From positions 1 to 64,000 of the forward strand of contig JAUCGF010000079.1 in assembly GCA_030378005.1 (NCBI GenBank): a DNA stretch of 64,000 nt. The letters are read 5' to 3'. Origin of the DNA: Desulfococcaceae bacterium HSG9 (GTDB lineage Bacteria > Desulfobacterota > Desulfobacteria > Desulfobacterales > JAUCGF01). How positions within the stretch are numbered: position 1 is the first letter of the stretch; each line of letters begins with the position of its first letter. Positions 33,564-42,715 of this stretch are shown here, piece by piece. A program made the translations under genes and the position numbers. The notes beneath the pieces are model-generated. The model had not been told where the DNA came from. It did not search any database and saw only the letters and a list, made by a program, of their open reading frames with translations.

Positions 33564-34934
33564 ATGTATGATGTAACAGTAATCGGCGGCGGTTCCGGTG
33601 GCTATGCGGCCGCTATTCGCGCTGCCCAATCAGGTGCCAATGTTGTGCTGGCCGAATGTGCTGAAACAGGCGGAACGTGTGTAAACCGGGGATGCATTCC
33701 CAGCAAGGTTTGGCTAAGAGCGGCTGATTTGCTTGAACGCCTTAAAACAGGAAAAGAATTCGGTATCAATGCGTCAGTGAAAGAGGTTGATTTCAAGACC
33801 ATTGTAGAAAGAAAAAACGGCGTATCGGCTGAAATTCGTATGGGCATGGAAGCGCTCCTACAAAACAATGGTGTCGAAATTATCAAAGGACGCGCTGTTC
33901 TAAAAAGTCCACAACTGGTTGATGTTGACAGTCGTACCATTGAAACGAAAAGAATCATCATCGCCACGGGCAGTTCTTTATCCGCTCCGGAAATACCGGG
34001 ATTGAAAAAAGCCGCCATGACCACGGACGAGGTGTTGGAAATGACGACCGCGCCCAAGTCAATACTGGTATGCGGAGCCGGTTATATCGAAATTGAGATG
34101 GCTTCTTTGCTGAATACATTCGGCTGTAAAGTTATTATCGCAGCCGAATCCGCCAGGATTTTACCCAAAGAAGATTCAGATACCAGCCAAAGAATCGCCC
34201 AAGTGTTAAGGGAAAAAGGGGTCGAAATTATTCCACGCGCATCTCTTGAGTCTGTAGAAACGGATGAAACAGGAACCACTTGCAAGCTTTCAGGCCCTAA
34301 GGAGCGTCGTGTCAATGTCGAAAAAGTCCTGGTTTCAAAAAGAGTGCCGAATACTTCCGATCTGGGTTTGAAAAAGATCGGCCTAAAATTAAATGAAGAC
34401 AATGGCGTTTGGGTAAACGATCTGCTGGAAAGCTCAGTTCAAGGAATTTATACCATCGGGGATGCGACCGACGGATGGATGCTCAGTCATGTCGCATCGT
34501 CCATGGCCGTTTTTGCAGCGGAAAATGCTATGGGAGCAAAGAACCGTTATCCTTCCAATCTTATTCCCAGATGTTTATGGACGCAACCTGAGATGGGCGC
34601 GGTAGGACTTTCGGAAGAAGACGCCGAAAAGCAAGGTTATGATGTGGAAACAGGCGTTTTTCCATACTCAATCAACGGGCTGGCAATGGTTCGCAACCAA
34701 GTCGATGGGGCAGTTAAAATTGTTTCAGACGACCGTTATGGCGAAATCCTCGGCGTGCATATTGTGGGTTCCAATGCCACCGAAATTATCGGCGAAGCAG
34801 TTTTGGCTATGCAGTTGGAATCCACGGTTCAGGAACTGGCCCGTAGTATCCGGGTTCATCCCACCTTCTCGGAGGCGGTTGTGGACGCGGCTCGGGATGC
34901 TAAAAACTGGGCTTTGTATTTGCCGCGGAGTTAA
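33564..34934 (+). CDS. lpdA: Dihydrolipoyl dehydrogenase (E3)
   Basis: A 456-residue flavoprotein disulfide reductase. FAD-binding VTVIGGGSGGYAAA is at 4-17, the redox pair C39/C44 in GGTCVNRGCIPSK, the NAD-binding GAGYIEIEMASLL has Ile in place of the usual Gly/Ala position, then YTIGDATDGWML and the C-terminal His-Glu region VHPTFSEAVVDA. It reoxidises dihydrolipoamide with NAD+. AGAGAGAGG precedes the ATG; the longer frame from 33498 is discarded. It sits next to its E2 partner. Confidence 0.94.
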   Translation: MYDVTVIGGGSGGYAAAIRAAQSGANVVLAECAETGGTCVNRGCIPSKVWLRAADLLERLKTGKEFGINASVKEVDFKTIVERKNGVSAEIRMGMEALLQNNGVEIIKGRAVLKSPQLVDVDSRTIETKRIIIATGSSLSAPEIPGLKKAAMTTDEVLEMTTAPKSILVCGAGYIEIEMASLLNTFGCKVIIAAESARILPKEDSDTSQRIAQVLREKGVEIIPRASLESVETDETGTTCKLSGPKERRVNVEKVLVSKRVPNTSDLGLKKIGLKLNEDNGVWVNDLLESSVQGIYTIGDATDGWMLSHVASSMAVFAAENAMGAKNRYPSNLIPRCLWTQPEMGAVGLSEEDAEKQGYDVETGVFPYSINGLAMVRNQVDGAVKIVSDDRYGEILGVHIVGSNATEIIGEAVLAMQLESTVQELARSIRVHPTFSEAVVDAARDAKNWALYLPRS

Positions 34935-34992
34935 AAAAATGAAACACAGCAAAACTTTTAGCATGAACTAAACCGGATAAGGAAACAGAAAA

Positions 34993-35571
34993 ATGACCAA
35001 GCTTCTTAAAAAAGTAATAAATAAAATCAGGATGTTACCTAACGCTGACCAAGATGCTATGGCCACTCTGATATTAGAAAAATTCCTTGATAAACAACAA
35101 TGGGACACGGCATTCATCCACTCACAGGAGAAGCGGGGCCAACCGGCAGAAAAGGCTTGCGGAGATAATCATCCTGAAATTCTGGACATATCAGAACACG
35201 CGGATTGGAACGCCACAGTCGAAAATGCGGAAAGGATTTCCAATCATATAAAGAAACTGATTGAAAGCAGCCGTGTCCAGGAGGCTCGCAAAATTGTGTC
35301 AGCGATCCGGCCCGGAGTTTCCGCAAAACTGGACTACTGGAAAAAAGTGCTAACCGAACCCGTAGCCAAAGTAGGAGAGCCGGGAACCGGCGGAGATATG
35401 AGGAAAGATATATTGTGGTTTGAAAAGAACGCTGACAACTATAAAGGCAAATGGGTTGCTTTGAAAAACGGTGTTTTGCTTGGCAGCCATAAAAGCCGTG
35501 CCGAGTTGCGACACAATTTGAAACAATCCGGTAAGCTTGCCCGGTCTTTGTTCATACGAGTTGAAAATTAA
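34993..35571 (+). CDS. Hypothetical protein with C-terminal DUF5678-like domain
   Basis: A 192-residue soluble protein. Residues 1-35 are helical (LKKVINKIRMLPNADQDAMA, a pattern common in short helical proteins paired with toxins or proteases). The middle is charged and helical. The last 55 residues (WFEKNADNYKGKWVALKNG, VLLGSHKSRAELRHNLKQSG) match the DUF5678 pattern. The next gene, 6 bases away, is a retropepsin-like protein, a pairing known in cyanobacteria and proteobacteria as far as I recall. Its presence inside a lipoate operon is unexplained. Confidence 0.65.
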   Translation: MTKLLKKVINKIRMLPNADQDAMATLILEKFLDKQQWDTAFIHSQEKRGQPAEKACGDNHPEILDISEHADWNATVENAERISNHIKKLIESSRVQEARKIVSAIRPGVSAKLDYWKKVLTEPVAKVGEPGTGGDMRKDILWFEKNADNYKGKWVALKNGVLLGSHKSRAELRHNLKQSGKLARSLFIRVEN

Positions 35572-35577
35572 AGAATC

Positions 35578-36051
35578 ATGGAACAGTTATTCAAGCGGAC
35601 AGAGAGAAATAAGAGGGCATGGAGTACGGGAAGCGCATTTTTTTGGATTAGCCATAGGATAGGTCTATGGCCGGCTACTGTAGCAGTCCGATGCCAAACC
35701 GAGCGTTTGGAATCAGAAATCGCATTATTAGACACAGGTGCGGAATGGTCGGTAATCGGCGGAGAGACCGCAATACTTCTTGAGGAACAATTGGGTTCAC
35801 CCATAGAATCATCCCGCATGAGTACACGTTTGGGCTTAATTGATGGTTTTCTGCATCATGTAAACATCACCTTGCTGGCGGGACAAAATTCCGGTGATAA
35901 TCTTACTGTTGAAAGTACCGTGTTTGTTTCAGAAGAGTGGGAAGGACCGTTAGTTCTCGGATACCGAGGTTTTTTAGAGAAGATACGTTTTGCACTTGAT
36001 CCGGGGGTGGTTCCCGGAGAGCAAATTTTTTATTTCGGCCTGGCTGAATAA
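35578..36051 (+). CDS. Retropepsin-like aspartic protease
   Basis: A 157-residue protein with the aspartyl-protease active-site motif ALLDTGAEWSVIGG (residues about 46-59), followed by LGLIDGFLHHVNITLLAG and VLGYRGFLEKIRFALDP. One catalytic Asp per chain and this size mean it should act as a dimer, as retropepsins do. It has no signal peptide. It follows the DUF5678 gene, and its stop overlaps the lipBA start by one base (TAATG), so all three are translationally linked. Confidence 0.75.
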   Translation: MEQLFKRTERNKRAWSTGSAFFWISHRIGLWPATVAVRCQTERLESEIALLDTGAEWSVIGGETAILLEEQLGSPIESSRMSTRLGLIDGFLHHVNITLLAGQNSGDNLTVESTVFVSEEWEGPLVLGYRGFLEKIRFALDPGVVPGEQIFYFGLAE

Positions 36052-37742
36052 TGACCCTGCCCTGTATTTACCGCGAAGATAAAAAAATGAAAGCCGGCGC
36101 AAAAGCCAATCTGCAAATTAGCGACTGGGGTAAACTGGATTACGGGCGTGCCTTTTGTCAGCAGAAAGAATTGGTCCGAAATCGGATTGAGGGTTCTTAC
36201 TGCGACCATTTGGTGTTTGCAGAACACCCGCCGGTTGTTACCATTGGAAGAAGCGGCGGGATTACAGACCTTTGCGTTGACCAAGAAACTTTACGCTCCC
36301 AAGACGTTGCGCTGCACAAAACAGACAGAGGCGGAAAGGCGACTTTTCACGGCCCTGGACAAATGGTGGTTTACCCTGTTTTAAAACTCAGAGACCAAGA
36401 CTTGCATGCGTATTTACATAAGCTTTTGCAAATAACAGCCGAAGTGATTGAAAGCTACGGACTCAAAACGAAGTTTAAGCAAGGCCAACCCGGGATTTGG
36501 GTGTCAGATGCCAAAATTGCCAGTGTCGGTATTGCTGTCCGCAAGCAGGTCGCTTACCACGGAATTGCATTGAACGTCCATATTGACACACGATGGTTCG
36601 ATCTGATAATACCTTGCGGTCGGCCTGGTGAAAAAATTACATCTCTTAAACGTGAATTGGAAATTCCGCCGGAAATGTCCCAAGTAAAAAAGCGCTTCGT
36701 CAAGGTGTTTTGCCGCACTTTGCATTACTCCGCTTTTAGATTAAACGCTGACGAAGCTCACCCAAAACAGATTGAACGGCATCCTCAATGGCTGGTTCGA
36801 TCTGCTCCGGATTTAAAGGCCGTTGATCGAATGGAGACCAGGCTCGGCAAATTGCATTTGGCAACGGTATGCCAAAGCGCCCATTGCCCCAATCTGGGTG
36901 AATGTTTCGGAAGAGGAACCGCTGCTTTTATGATTTTGGGCGACCGTTGCACACGAAAATGTCGATTTTGTGCTGTGGAAAAGGATGCCCCCAAACCTGT
37001 GGATGAAAATGAGCCGGTTCGTGTCGCCCGGGCGGTGCAATTGCTAGGGCTGAATCACGCTGTGGTCACCTCAGTGACTCGCGATGACCTACCGGATGGA
37101 GGCGCGCGGCAATTCGTTCGAACTATCCGGCAGATCAGAAAGACCTGTAAAGATACCTGTGTGGAAGTGCTGGTTCCTGATTTTAACGGGGCCATCAATG
37201 CCTTGCAAAACGTATGCGAATCCCGACCGGATGTTTTTAACCATAACATAGAAACCGTGGCACGATTATATGACAAAATTCGTCCCATAGCCAAATATCA
37301 GCGTTCACTAAGCATTCTATCCTACGCTTTTGGCCAGGGGCTTTGGGTAAAATCAGGCCTGATGTTAGGGCTTGGAGAAACGGCTGACGAGATTAAAAAA
37401 ACCCTTTTGGATTTAAAACACACCGGCTGTGAAGCGCTTACCTTGGGGCAGTATTTAGCACCTTCCAAAGATCACGCGCCGGTAGCGCGTTATGTTCCGC
37501 CAGAGGAATTTGAAATGTGGGCCGAAACTGCCCGCAACATGGGATTTAAAGCGGTGGCATCAGGGCCGTTGGTGCGCAGTTCTTATCGGGCGGATGCGAT
37601 GCGGGTGGAAACTGAAAGATTACCAAAGAACTGTAACGATAGGGGATTAAATCTATGGAAACCAAAAGATTTATTGTTGAAATCGGATCCGGCGCAGATC
37701 TGCACGGTGAAGACGTCACCAAAGCCGCATGTCGGGCTGTAA
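36051..37742 (+). CDS. lipBA: Octanoyltransferase-lipoyl synthase fusion (LipB-LipA)
   Basis: A 563-residue two-enzyme protein. LipB half: FAEHPPVVTIGRSGG, RGGKATFHGPGQMVVYP (93-109), Lys155 in DAKIASVGIAV and catalytic Cys189 in IIPCGRPGEKITSL. LipA half: auxiliary cluster C274/C279/C285, radical-SAM C300/C304/C307 in GDRCTRKCRFC, NHNIETV, LMLGLGET and the conserved Ser in VRSSYRAD. It transfers octanoyl groups to carrier proteins and then inserts two sulfurs, which makes lipoate de novo. The two are usually separate genes. The last 29 residues overlap the next gene out of frame, suggesting loss of the original stop. Confidence 0.93.
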   Translation: MTLPCIYREDKKMKAGAKANLQISDWGKLDYGRAFCQQKELVRNRIEGSYCDHLVFAEHPPVVTIGRSGGITDLCVDQETLRSQDVALHKTDRGGKATFHGPGQMVVYPVLKLRDQDLHAYLHKLLQITAEVIESYGLKTKFKQGQPGIWVSDAKIASVGIAVRKQVAYHGIALNVHIDTRWFDLIIPCGRPGEKITSLKRELEIPPEMSQVKKRFVKVFCRTLHYSAFRLNADEAHPKQIERHPQWLVRSAPDLKAVDRMETRLGKLHLATVCQSAHCPNLGECFGRGTAAFMILGDRCTRKCRFCAVEKDAPKPVDENEPVRVARAVQLLGLNHAVVTSVTRDDLPDGGARQFVRTIRQIRKTCKDTCVEVLVPDFNGAINALQNVCESRPDVFNHNIETVARLYDKIRPIAKYQRSLSILSYAFGQGLWVKSGLMLGLGETADEIKKTLLDLKHTGCEALTLGQYLAPSKDHAPVARYVPPEEFEMWAETARNMGFKAVASGPLVRSSYRADAMRVETERLPKNCNDRGLNLWKPKDLLLKSDPAQICTVKTSPKPHVGL

Positions 37743-38023
37743 AGGACGCCATTTCGAGAAGCTGTCTGTGCGGATTGGTTGAAATTCTGGGAATTGATGA
37801 CTTGCAGGCCATGCTGGTGGATATTCAGGTGGCCTGTCCGAAACCGGATGAAGTGGACCTGGAACAGGTAAAAGCCATCGTTCCCATCGGTCAAAAAACC
37901 GCCCGATCTGTTGAAGGAGGAATGAACGTCAAAGGGCTTTGTGTGCCTGATTTCGCTCCGAACTGTGATCGAATCGTAGTGGCCAATGCTGCGGTGACGG
38001 TTTCTATTCGGAAGAATGCGTAG
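37655..38023 (+). CDS. Lin0512 family protein
   Basis: A 122-residue protein starting RFIVEIGSGADLHGEDVTKA, then AVKDAISRSCLCGLVEILG and VPIGQKTARSVEGGMNVKGL. The pattern is that of the uncharacterised Lin0512 family. AGGGGA precedes the ATG at 37655, which lies 88 bases inside the lipBA frame. Lin0512 genes are recurrently found near lipoate or 2-oxoacid dehydrogenase genes as far as I recall; this context agrees. Function unknown. Confidence 0.8.
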   Translation: METKRFIVEIGSGADLHGEDVTKAACRAVKDAISRSCLCGLVEILGIDDLQAMLVDIQVACPKPDEVDLEQVKAIVPIGQKTARSVEGGMNVKGLCVPDFAPNCDRIVVANAAVTVSIRKNA

Positions 38024-38156
38024 GTTGTCACTATTCTCCAATTTCATTAATAATTGAAACTGGGAAAACTCCCGGGAAAGGAGGGATAGCACGGCATATT
38101 AAATTGACCTGTTTTGTAAAACTGATTTGTCAACCTTAAAAATAAGGAGAAGATCA

Positions 38157-39116
38157 ATGGACCTGACCAATGAACAATTGTTAGATATGTATGTTACCAT
38201 GAACAAGATTCGAACTTTTGAAAATCGTGTGGCCGAACTTTTTGCGGACGGTAAAATTCCCGGTTTTGTCCATCTGTATGTGGGGGAAGAAGCCGTTGCC
38301 ACTGGTGTTTGTGCGAGTCTGACTGACCAGGATTATATTACCAGCACGCACCGCGGCCACGGACATCTCATTGCTAAGGGCGGTGACATCAAGCTGATGA
38401 TGGCCGAGCTGTTCGGCAAAAAAACCGGTTACTGCAAAGGCAAGGGCGGTTCCATGCATATCGCCGACCTGAATCTTGGCATTATGGGAGCCAACGGTAT
38501 CGTTGGCGGAGGCCCGCCTTTGGCTTCCGGAGCCGCGCTGGCCTGCCAGTATTTGGGCAACGACGGTGTAGCGGTGTGTTTTTTCGGTGATGGCGCATCA
38601 AATCAAGGAACTACTCATGAGGCCATGAACCTGGCCACCTGCTGGAAGCTGCCGGTGGTGTTTGTGAATGAAAACAATATGTACGGCATCTCCTCCTGCA
38701 CACTCAACTCCATGTGTGTTCCCAACATTGCCGACCGGGCCGCAGCTTATGATATGCCCGGGGTTGTTGTGGACGGAAATGATGTCATTGCTGTTTGTGA
38801 AGCCGCTGCCGAAGGCATCAGCCGGGCTCGTCAGGGCAAGGGGCCGTCCTTGATTGAATGCAAAACCTATCGCCATCGGGGTCATTTTGAAGGCGACCCT
38901 TGCGCTTACCGCGAAGATTCGGAACTTGAAGAGTGGAAAGAAAAAGACCCGATTCCACGACTGGAACAGAAGCTCATGGAGATTGAACTGCTGACCGATG
39001 CCAAAATCAACGAAATCAAAAGTGGACTTCAAAAGGATATGGCTGATGCGGAACAATTTGCCGAAGAAAGCCCTTTTCCCGACGTCTCTGAACTGACCGA
39101 GGATGTCTATACATAG
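38157..39116 (+). CDS. acoA: Thiamine-PP dehydrogenase E1 component, alpha subunit (acetoin type)
   Basis: A 319-residue E1 alpha. TFENRVAELFADGKIPGFVH and GEEAVATGVCASL are early, then THRGHGHLIAKGGD, GYCKGKGGSMHIAD, the TPP-binding GDGASNQGTTHEA...NENNMYGIS and YRHRGHFEGDP. The 319-residue length and GGSMHIAD pattern fit acetoin dehydrogenases as well as E1p. AAGGAGAAGATCA precedes the ATG at 38157; the frame from 38127 is not needed. Confidence 0.92.
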   Translation: MDLTNEQLLDMYVTMNKIRTFENRVAELFADGKIPGFVHLYVGEEAVATGVCASLTDQDYITSTHRGHGHLIAKGGDIKLMMAELFGKKTGYCKGKGGSMHIADLNLGIMGANGIVGGGPPLASGAALACQYLGNDGVAVCFFGDGASNQGTTHEAMNLATCWKLPVVFVNENNMYGISSCTLNSMCVPNIADRAAAYDMPGVVVDGNDVIAVCEAAAEGISRARQGKGPSLIECKTYRHRGHFEGDPCAYREDSELEEWKEKDPIPRLEQKLMEIELLTDAKINEIKSGLQKDMADAEQFAEESPFPDVSELTEDVYT

Positions 39117-39171
39117 TCGCTTGACGGCTCAACAACGACTCAATACTGAAACCTAAAAGGAGGATTGAAAC

Positions 39172-40146
39172 ATGCCGAATATGAATTTTGCTCAAGCGTT
39201 AAACGACGCCCATAAGGTTGAAATGGAGCGTGATGCCAATATTTATGTCGCGGGTGAGGATGTAGGTGTTTATGGCGGAATTTTTGGTGTGACCGCGGGG
39301 CTGCTGGACCAATTTGGCGACAAACGGGTAAAGGACACGCCCATTACCGAAAGCGCGATTGTCGGGACAGCCGTAGGCGCTGCCACCGCCGGACTCAGAC
39401 CGGTCATTGAATTGATGTTTGTCGATTTTATCGGTGTGGCCCTGGATCAGCTTTATAATCAGGCCGCCAAGATGAAATATATGTTTGGCGGTAAAGCCAA
39501 AATACCCATGGTTTTACGCATGACGTGCGGTGCCGGAATCGGAGCCGCTGCCCAGCACTCCCAATGTTTGGAAGCGATGTTCATGCACCTTCCCGGCTTG
39601 AAGGTAGTTATGCCCAGCACGCCGAACGATGCCAAAGGACTTCTGATCGAAGCGATTCGTGATGACAACCCGGTGGTTTTTCTGGAACATAAAATGCTAT
39701 ACGCCCTTGAAGGAGAGGTTGCGGAAGGAGATTTCACCATCCCCTTTGGCCAGGCTGACATCAAACGGGAAGGCCAAGACGTCACAATCGTGGCCACAGC
39801 CAATATGGTTCATACCGCCTTGAGCGCCGCCGAAAAACTCGCCGCTGACGGGATCAGTGCGGAAGTTGTTGACCCGCGCACGCTTTACCCGTTGGATGAA
39901 GAGGGGATTATCCAATCCGTTAAAAAGACACACCGCTTAGTTATCGTTCACGAAGAAGTGAAATTTGCCGGTTCCGGAGCTGAAATCGCCGCAATAGTAG
40001 CTGAAAAAGCTTTTGATTATCTTGATGCGCCCATCCTGCGGGTAGCCGCGCCTTTTTGCCCGGTTCCTTTTTCACAGCCATTAGAGCAGGCGTTCATACC
40101 GAGCGAGGAAGAAATTATTGATGCAGTCAAAAAAGTGATGGAGTAA
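39172..40146 (+). CDS. acoB: Thiamine-PP dehydrogenase E1 component, beta subunit (acetoin type)
   Basis: A 324-residue E1 beta: ALNDAHKVEMERDANIYVAG, EDVGVYGGIFGVTAGL, DTPITESAIVGTAVGAA, PIMVLRMTCGAGIGAAAQHSQ-like sequence, VVMPSTPNDAKGLL and the transketolase C-terminal domain EVVDPRTLYPLDEEGI, VHEEVKFAGSGAE. AAAAGGAGG precedes the ATG. It makes the alpha2beta2 E1 with the gene 55 bases upstream. Confidence 0.93.
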   Translation: MPNMNFAQALNDAHKVEMERDANIYVAGEDVGVYGGIFGVTAGLLDQFGDKRVKDTPITESAIVGTAVGAATAGLRPVIELMFVDFIGVALDQLYNQAAKMKYMFGGKAKIPMVLRMTCGAGIGAAAQHSQCLEAMFMHLPGLKVVMPSTPNDAKGLLIEAIRDDNPVVFLEHKMLYALEGEVAEGDFTIPFGQADIKREGQDVTIVATANMVHTALSAAEKLAADGISAEVVDPRTLYPLDEEGIIQSVKKTHRLVIVHEEVKFAGSGAEIAAIVAEKAFDYLDAPILRVAAPFCPVPFSQPLEQAFIPSEEEIIDAVKKVME

Positions 40147-40176
40147 TTGGAGCGTCATTTATAAAATATTAATAAA

Positions 40177-40256
40177 TGTAGGGTGGGTGTAGTATAACGG
40201 AACCCACCATCTTAGCACGTATCCGGTGGGTTTCGCTACGCTGCACCCACCCTACA
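40177..40256. repeat. TGTAGGGTGGGTG palindrome between acoB and acoX
   Basis: TGTAGGGTGGGTG (40177-40189) is the exact complement of CACCCACCCTACA (40244-40256), with inner GGAACCCACC and GGTGGGTTTC arms also paired. It could attenuate transcription into acoX and the genes beyond it. The GTAGGGTGGGT word is a widespread repeat in large repeat-rich bacterial genomes. Confidence 0.7.
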
Positions 40257-40277
40257 TTTCAGAGAAAGGTTGGAAAC

Positions 40278-41273
40278 ATGTCATCAGTCGGCATTATCGC
40301 CAATCCGGCATCAGGAACGGATATCCGCAGGCTGGTCGCTTACGGCAGCGTGTTCAATAATCAGGAAAAAGTCAGAATTGTACGGCGGATACTGCTTGGC
40401 TTGGAGGCTGCCGGAGTACAGCAAATAAGCTACATGCCCGACTATTATGGCATTGTTGAACGAGCGCTGGATGCCCTGAAAACGAGTATGAATATCTTGC
40501 CATTGGTGTTTAACGCCAAGGCAGACCAAAGAGATTCAATGCGCGCCGCCGAAATTCTGGCGCAAAACGGTGCTGGTTGTATTATCACACTCGGCGGTGA
40601 CGGAACCAATCGCGTTGTTGCCAAAGGCGCATGCAATACTCCCATTCTTCCGGTCTCAACCGGTACCAACAACGTATTTCCTTATATGATTGAAGGAACC
40701 ATTGCGGGGCTTGCCGCCGGCCTGATCGCTGCTGGCAAAGTCCCCCAAAAAGAAGGAACTTTTACTTCTACCCAGCTTGAAGTCATCGTTGAACAGCAAT
40801 TAACCGATGTGGCTATCGTGGATGCGGTAGTGTGCGATGATATATTTATCGGCTCACGCGCTGTATGGAAAATGGATAAAATCAAACAGGTTTTTTTAAA
40901 CCGCTCCAGCCCGGCAAGTATCGGCTTTTCCTCCATCGGCGGGATGCTTCGTTCCATCGCTCCGCACGAGCCTTTCAGCATGGTTCTGGAATTAGGCCAA
41001 AACGGACCGACGGTTACAGCGCCAATCGCTCCCGGAGTGGTTGAGACAGTGTCTGTGAAAAATGTACGAATGATGGCTTCTGGCGAAGAAGTGGCGCTGA
41101 CTCATAGCCCCTGTGTGGTGGCGTTGGATGGTGAACGCGAAGTGGAAATAAAACGGGGGCAACAGGCGACCATTCGCCTATCCACGGACGGCCCTTTGGT
41201 TGTGGATGTTGAGCAGACCATGGCTTATGCCATGCAAAAAAGAATCTTTGCATCGGATGTGAATATAAACTGA
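40278..41273 (+). CDS. acoX: AcoX, ATP-NAD kinase-like protein of acetoin catabolism
   Basis: A 331-residue NAD-kinase-fold protein: GIIANPASGTDIRRLVAYGS, then CIITLGGDGTNRVVAKG (the GGDG motif) and PILPVSTGTNNVFPYM. The C-terminal half is the AcoX-specific beta domain. acoX is a hallmark of acetoin dehydrogenase operons, where its exact function is unsettled. AAAGGTT precedes the ATG. It sets the E1-E2-E3 set here apart from a plain pyruvate dehydrogenase. Confidence 0.9.
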   Translation: MSSVGIIANPASGTDIRRLVAYGSVFNNQEKVRIVRRILLGLEAAGVQQISYMPDYYGIVERALDALKTSMNILPLVFNAKADQRDSMRAAEILAQNGAGCIITLGGDGTNRVVAKGACNTPILPVSTGTNNVFPYMIEGTIAGLAAGLIAAGKVPQKEGTFTSTQLEVIVEQQLTDVAIVDAVVCDDIFIGSRAVWKMDKIKQVFLNRSSPASIGFSSIGGMLRSIAPHEPFSMVLELGQNGPTVTAPIAPGVVETVSVKNVRMMASGEEVALTHSPCVVALDGEREVEIKRGQQATIRLSTDGPLVVDVEQTMAYAMQKRIFASDVNIN

Positions 41274-41338
41274 AACCGATAAAAAGACGGTGATGAACTG
41301 TTTTTAAAATGCCTATACTCATAAACAGATATTCAGAC

Positions 41339-42619
41339 ATGAAAAGGTTTCTTGTTCAGATCGTCATTCTTGCATTTCTAATCGGATGCCTGCCAGTGTC
41401 TGTAAAAGCAGATACAGATGACAGCTACACTGATACCCAATGCGCGGAATGCCATGAAAAGATGCCGGATGATCACGCGGAATCCGTCCACAAAGGCATT
41501 GAGTGTCTGGAATGTCACACCCAGGCGGCTGAGGAAGACCATGAAGAGCTGCCCTATGTCGATTGCCGCCAATGTCATGCGCCGCACGATGAGAAATCAA
41601 TTCACGATGCCCACACTCGGGTTGCCTGTAACGCCTGTCATATCAAAGGAGGCGTTCCGGTAGCAGAACCTGAATCTGACCGCATCGTCTGGAACGGCGC
41701 TTTCAGGCCCGGAGCGACAATCGGGATTCATCAGGCGCTTAGACTCCAAGGGGAGGAACTGTGCACAAAATGCCATTTTCAGGGCAATTCATTAGGGGCC
41801 GCATCTATGATACTGCCTGCCAAAAGTATCCTGTGCATGCCCTGCCATGTCGCTACTTTTTCGGTGTCTGACACAACAACCCTTGTCTCCGTATTCATAT
41901 TTTTGATCGGCATCATCGGGCTGGGCGCTGTCTGGTTTTCAGCAACCCTTGGCTTCCGAATTACAAGTTCCGAATTCCGAGACCTTTTTTCAGATAAATT
42001 CGCTCATCTGGTCAATACCTTGATCTTTGATGTGTTTTTGTTGCAACGGCTTTTCCGGTTGTCACCGACCCGCTGGATCATCCATGCGTTGATTTTTTTC
42101 CCATTCCTCTTTCGTTTCACTTTCGGTCTGACAGCGCTATTATTTTCGATCTATCTGCCGGATTGGCCATTAACTGTGGCGATGCTGGATAAGAACCATG
42201 CGGTTCGCGCGTGCTTTTTTGATCTGACAGGCATCATGATTCTTACAGGTGTGGCTTTAGCAATTGGCCGCGAGAGGAAGGCACAAATTGAGGCATCATC
42301 GCTACCCGAACCGGGCTGTGCAATGCCGGTTTTGCTCGGCCTGATCGTTTTAGCAGGATTTATTCTGGAGGGAATGCGGATCGCCTTGACCGGATGGCCC
42401 GCTGGTTCAGAATGGGCGTTTTGCGGGTATGGTGTCAGTCTGATGTTCAAGGGAATGACTGGATTAACCGATACTTACGGCTATGTCTGGTATTTACACG
42501 CGATCCTGGTCGGCGCTTTTATGGCACTGATTCCTTTTACACGCATGTCTCATATCATCACAGCCCCTATTTCGTTAATCGTAAATGCCCGGGCAGAAAC
42601 GCATACGAATATCAAATAA
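41339..42619 (+). CDS. Hexahaem c / NarI-like membrane cytochrome
   Basis: About 426 residues. A signal sequence (FLVQIVILAFLIGCLPVSVKA) leads to a periplasmic domain with six CXXCH haem sites (CAECH, CLECH, CRQCH, CNACH, CTKCH, CMPCH). Then come five or six membrane helices ending YLHAILVGAFMALIPFTRMSHI, the pattern of NarI/DsrM/HdrE haem-b subunits. Together this is a fused c-type and b-type quinone-interacting cytochrome like TmcC or DsrM relatives. An upstream ATG at 41309 is possible. It is followed by a lipoyl carrier and an HdrD-like protein, suggesting one complex. Confidence 0.85.
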   Translation: MKRFLVQIVILAFLIGCLPVSVKADTDDSYTDTQCAECHEKMPDDHAESVHKGIECLECHTQAAEEDHEELPYVDCRQCHAPHDEKSIHDAHTRVACNACHIKGGVPVAEPESDRIVWNGAFRPGATIGIHQALRLQGEELCTKCHFQGNSLGAASMILPAKSILCMPCHVATFSVSDTTTLVSVFIFLIGIIGLGAVWFSATLGFRITSSEFRDLFSDKFAHLVNTLIFDVFLLQRLFRLSPTRWIIHALIFFPFLFRFTFGLTALLFSIYLPDWPLTVAMLDKNHAVRACFFDLTGIMILTGVALAIGRERKAQIEASSLPEPGCAMPVLLGLIVLAGFILEGMRIALTGWPAGSEWAFCGYGVSLMFKGMTGLTDTYGYVWYLHAILVGAFMALIPFTRMSHIITAPISLIVNARAETHTNIK

Positions 42620-42715
42620 TAAAACCCCGGTGCGGACGTAGCGCGGGAAGCTGTCCCGCGTCAGCTTGCACGAGTGGAACAGGTTTCCGCTATACAACAG
42701 AAAGGAATAACCATA

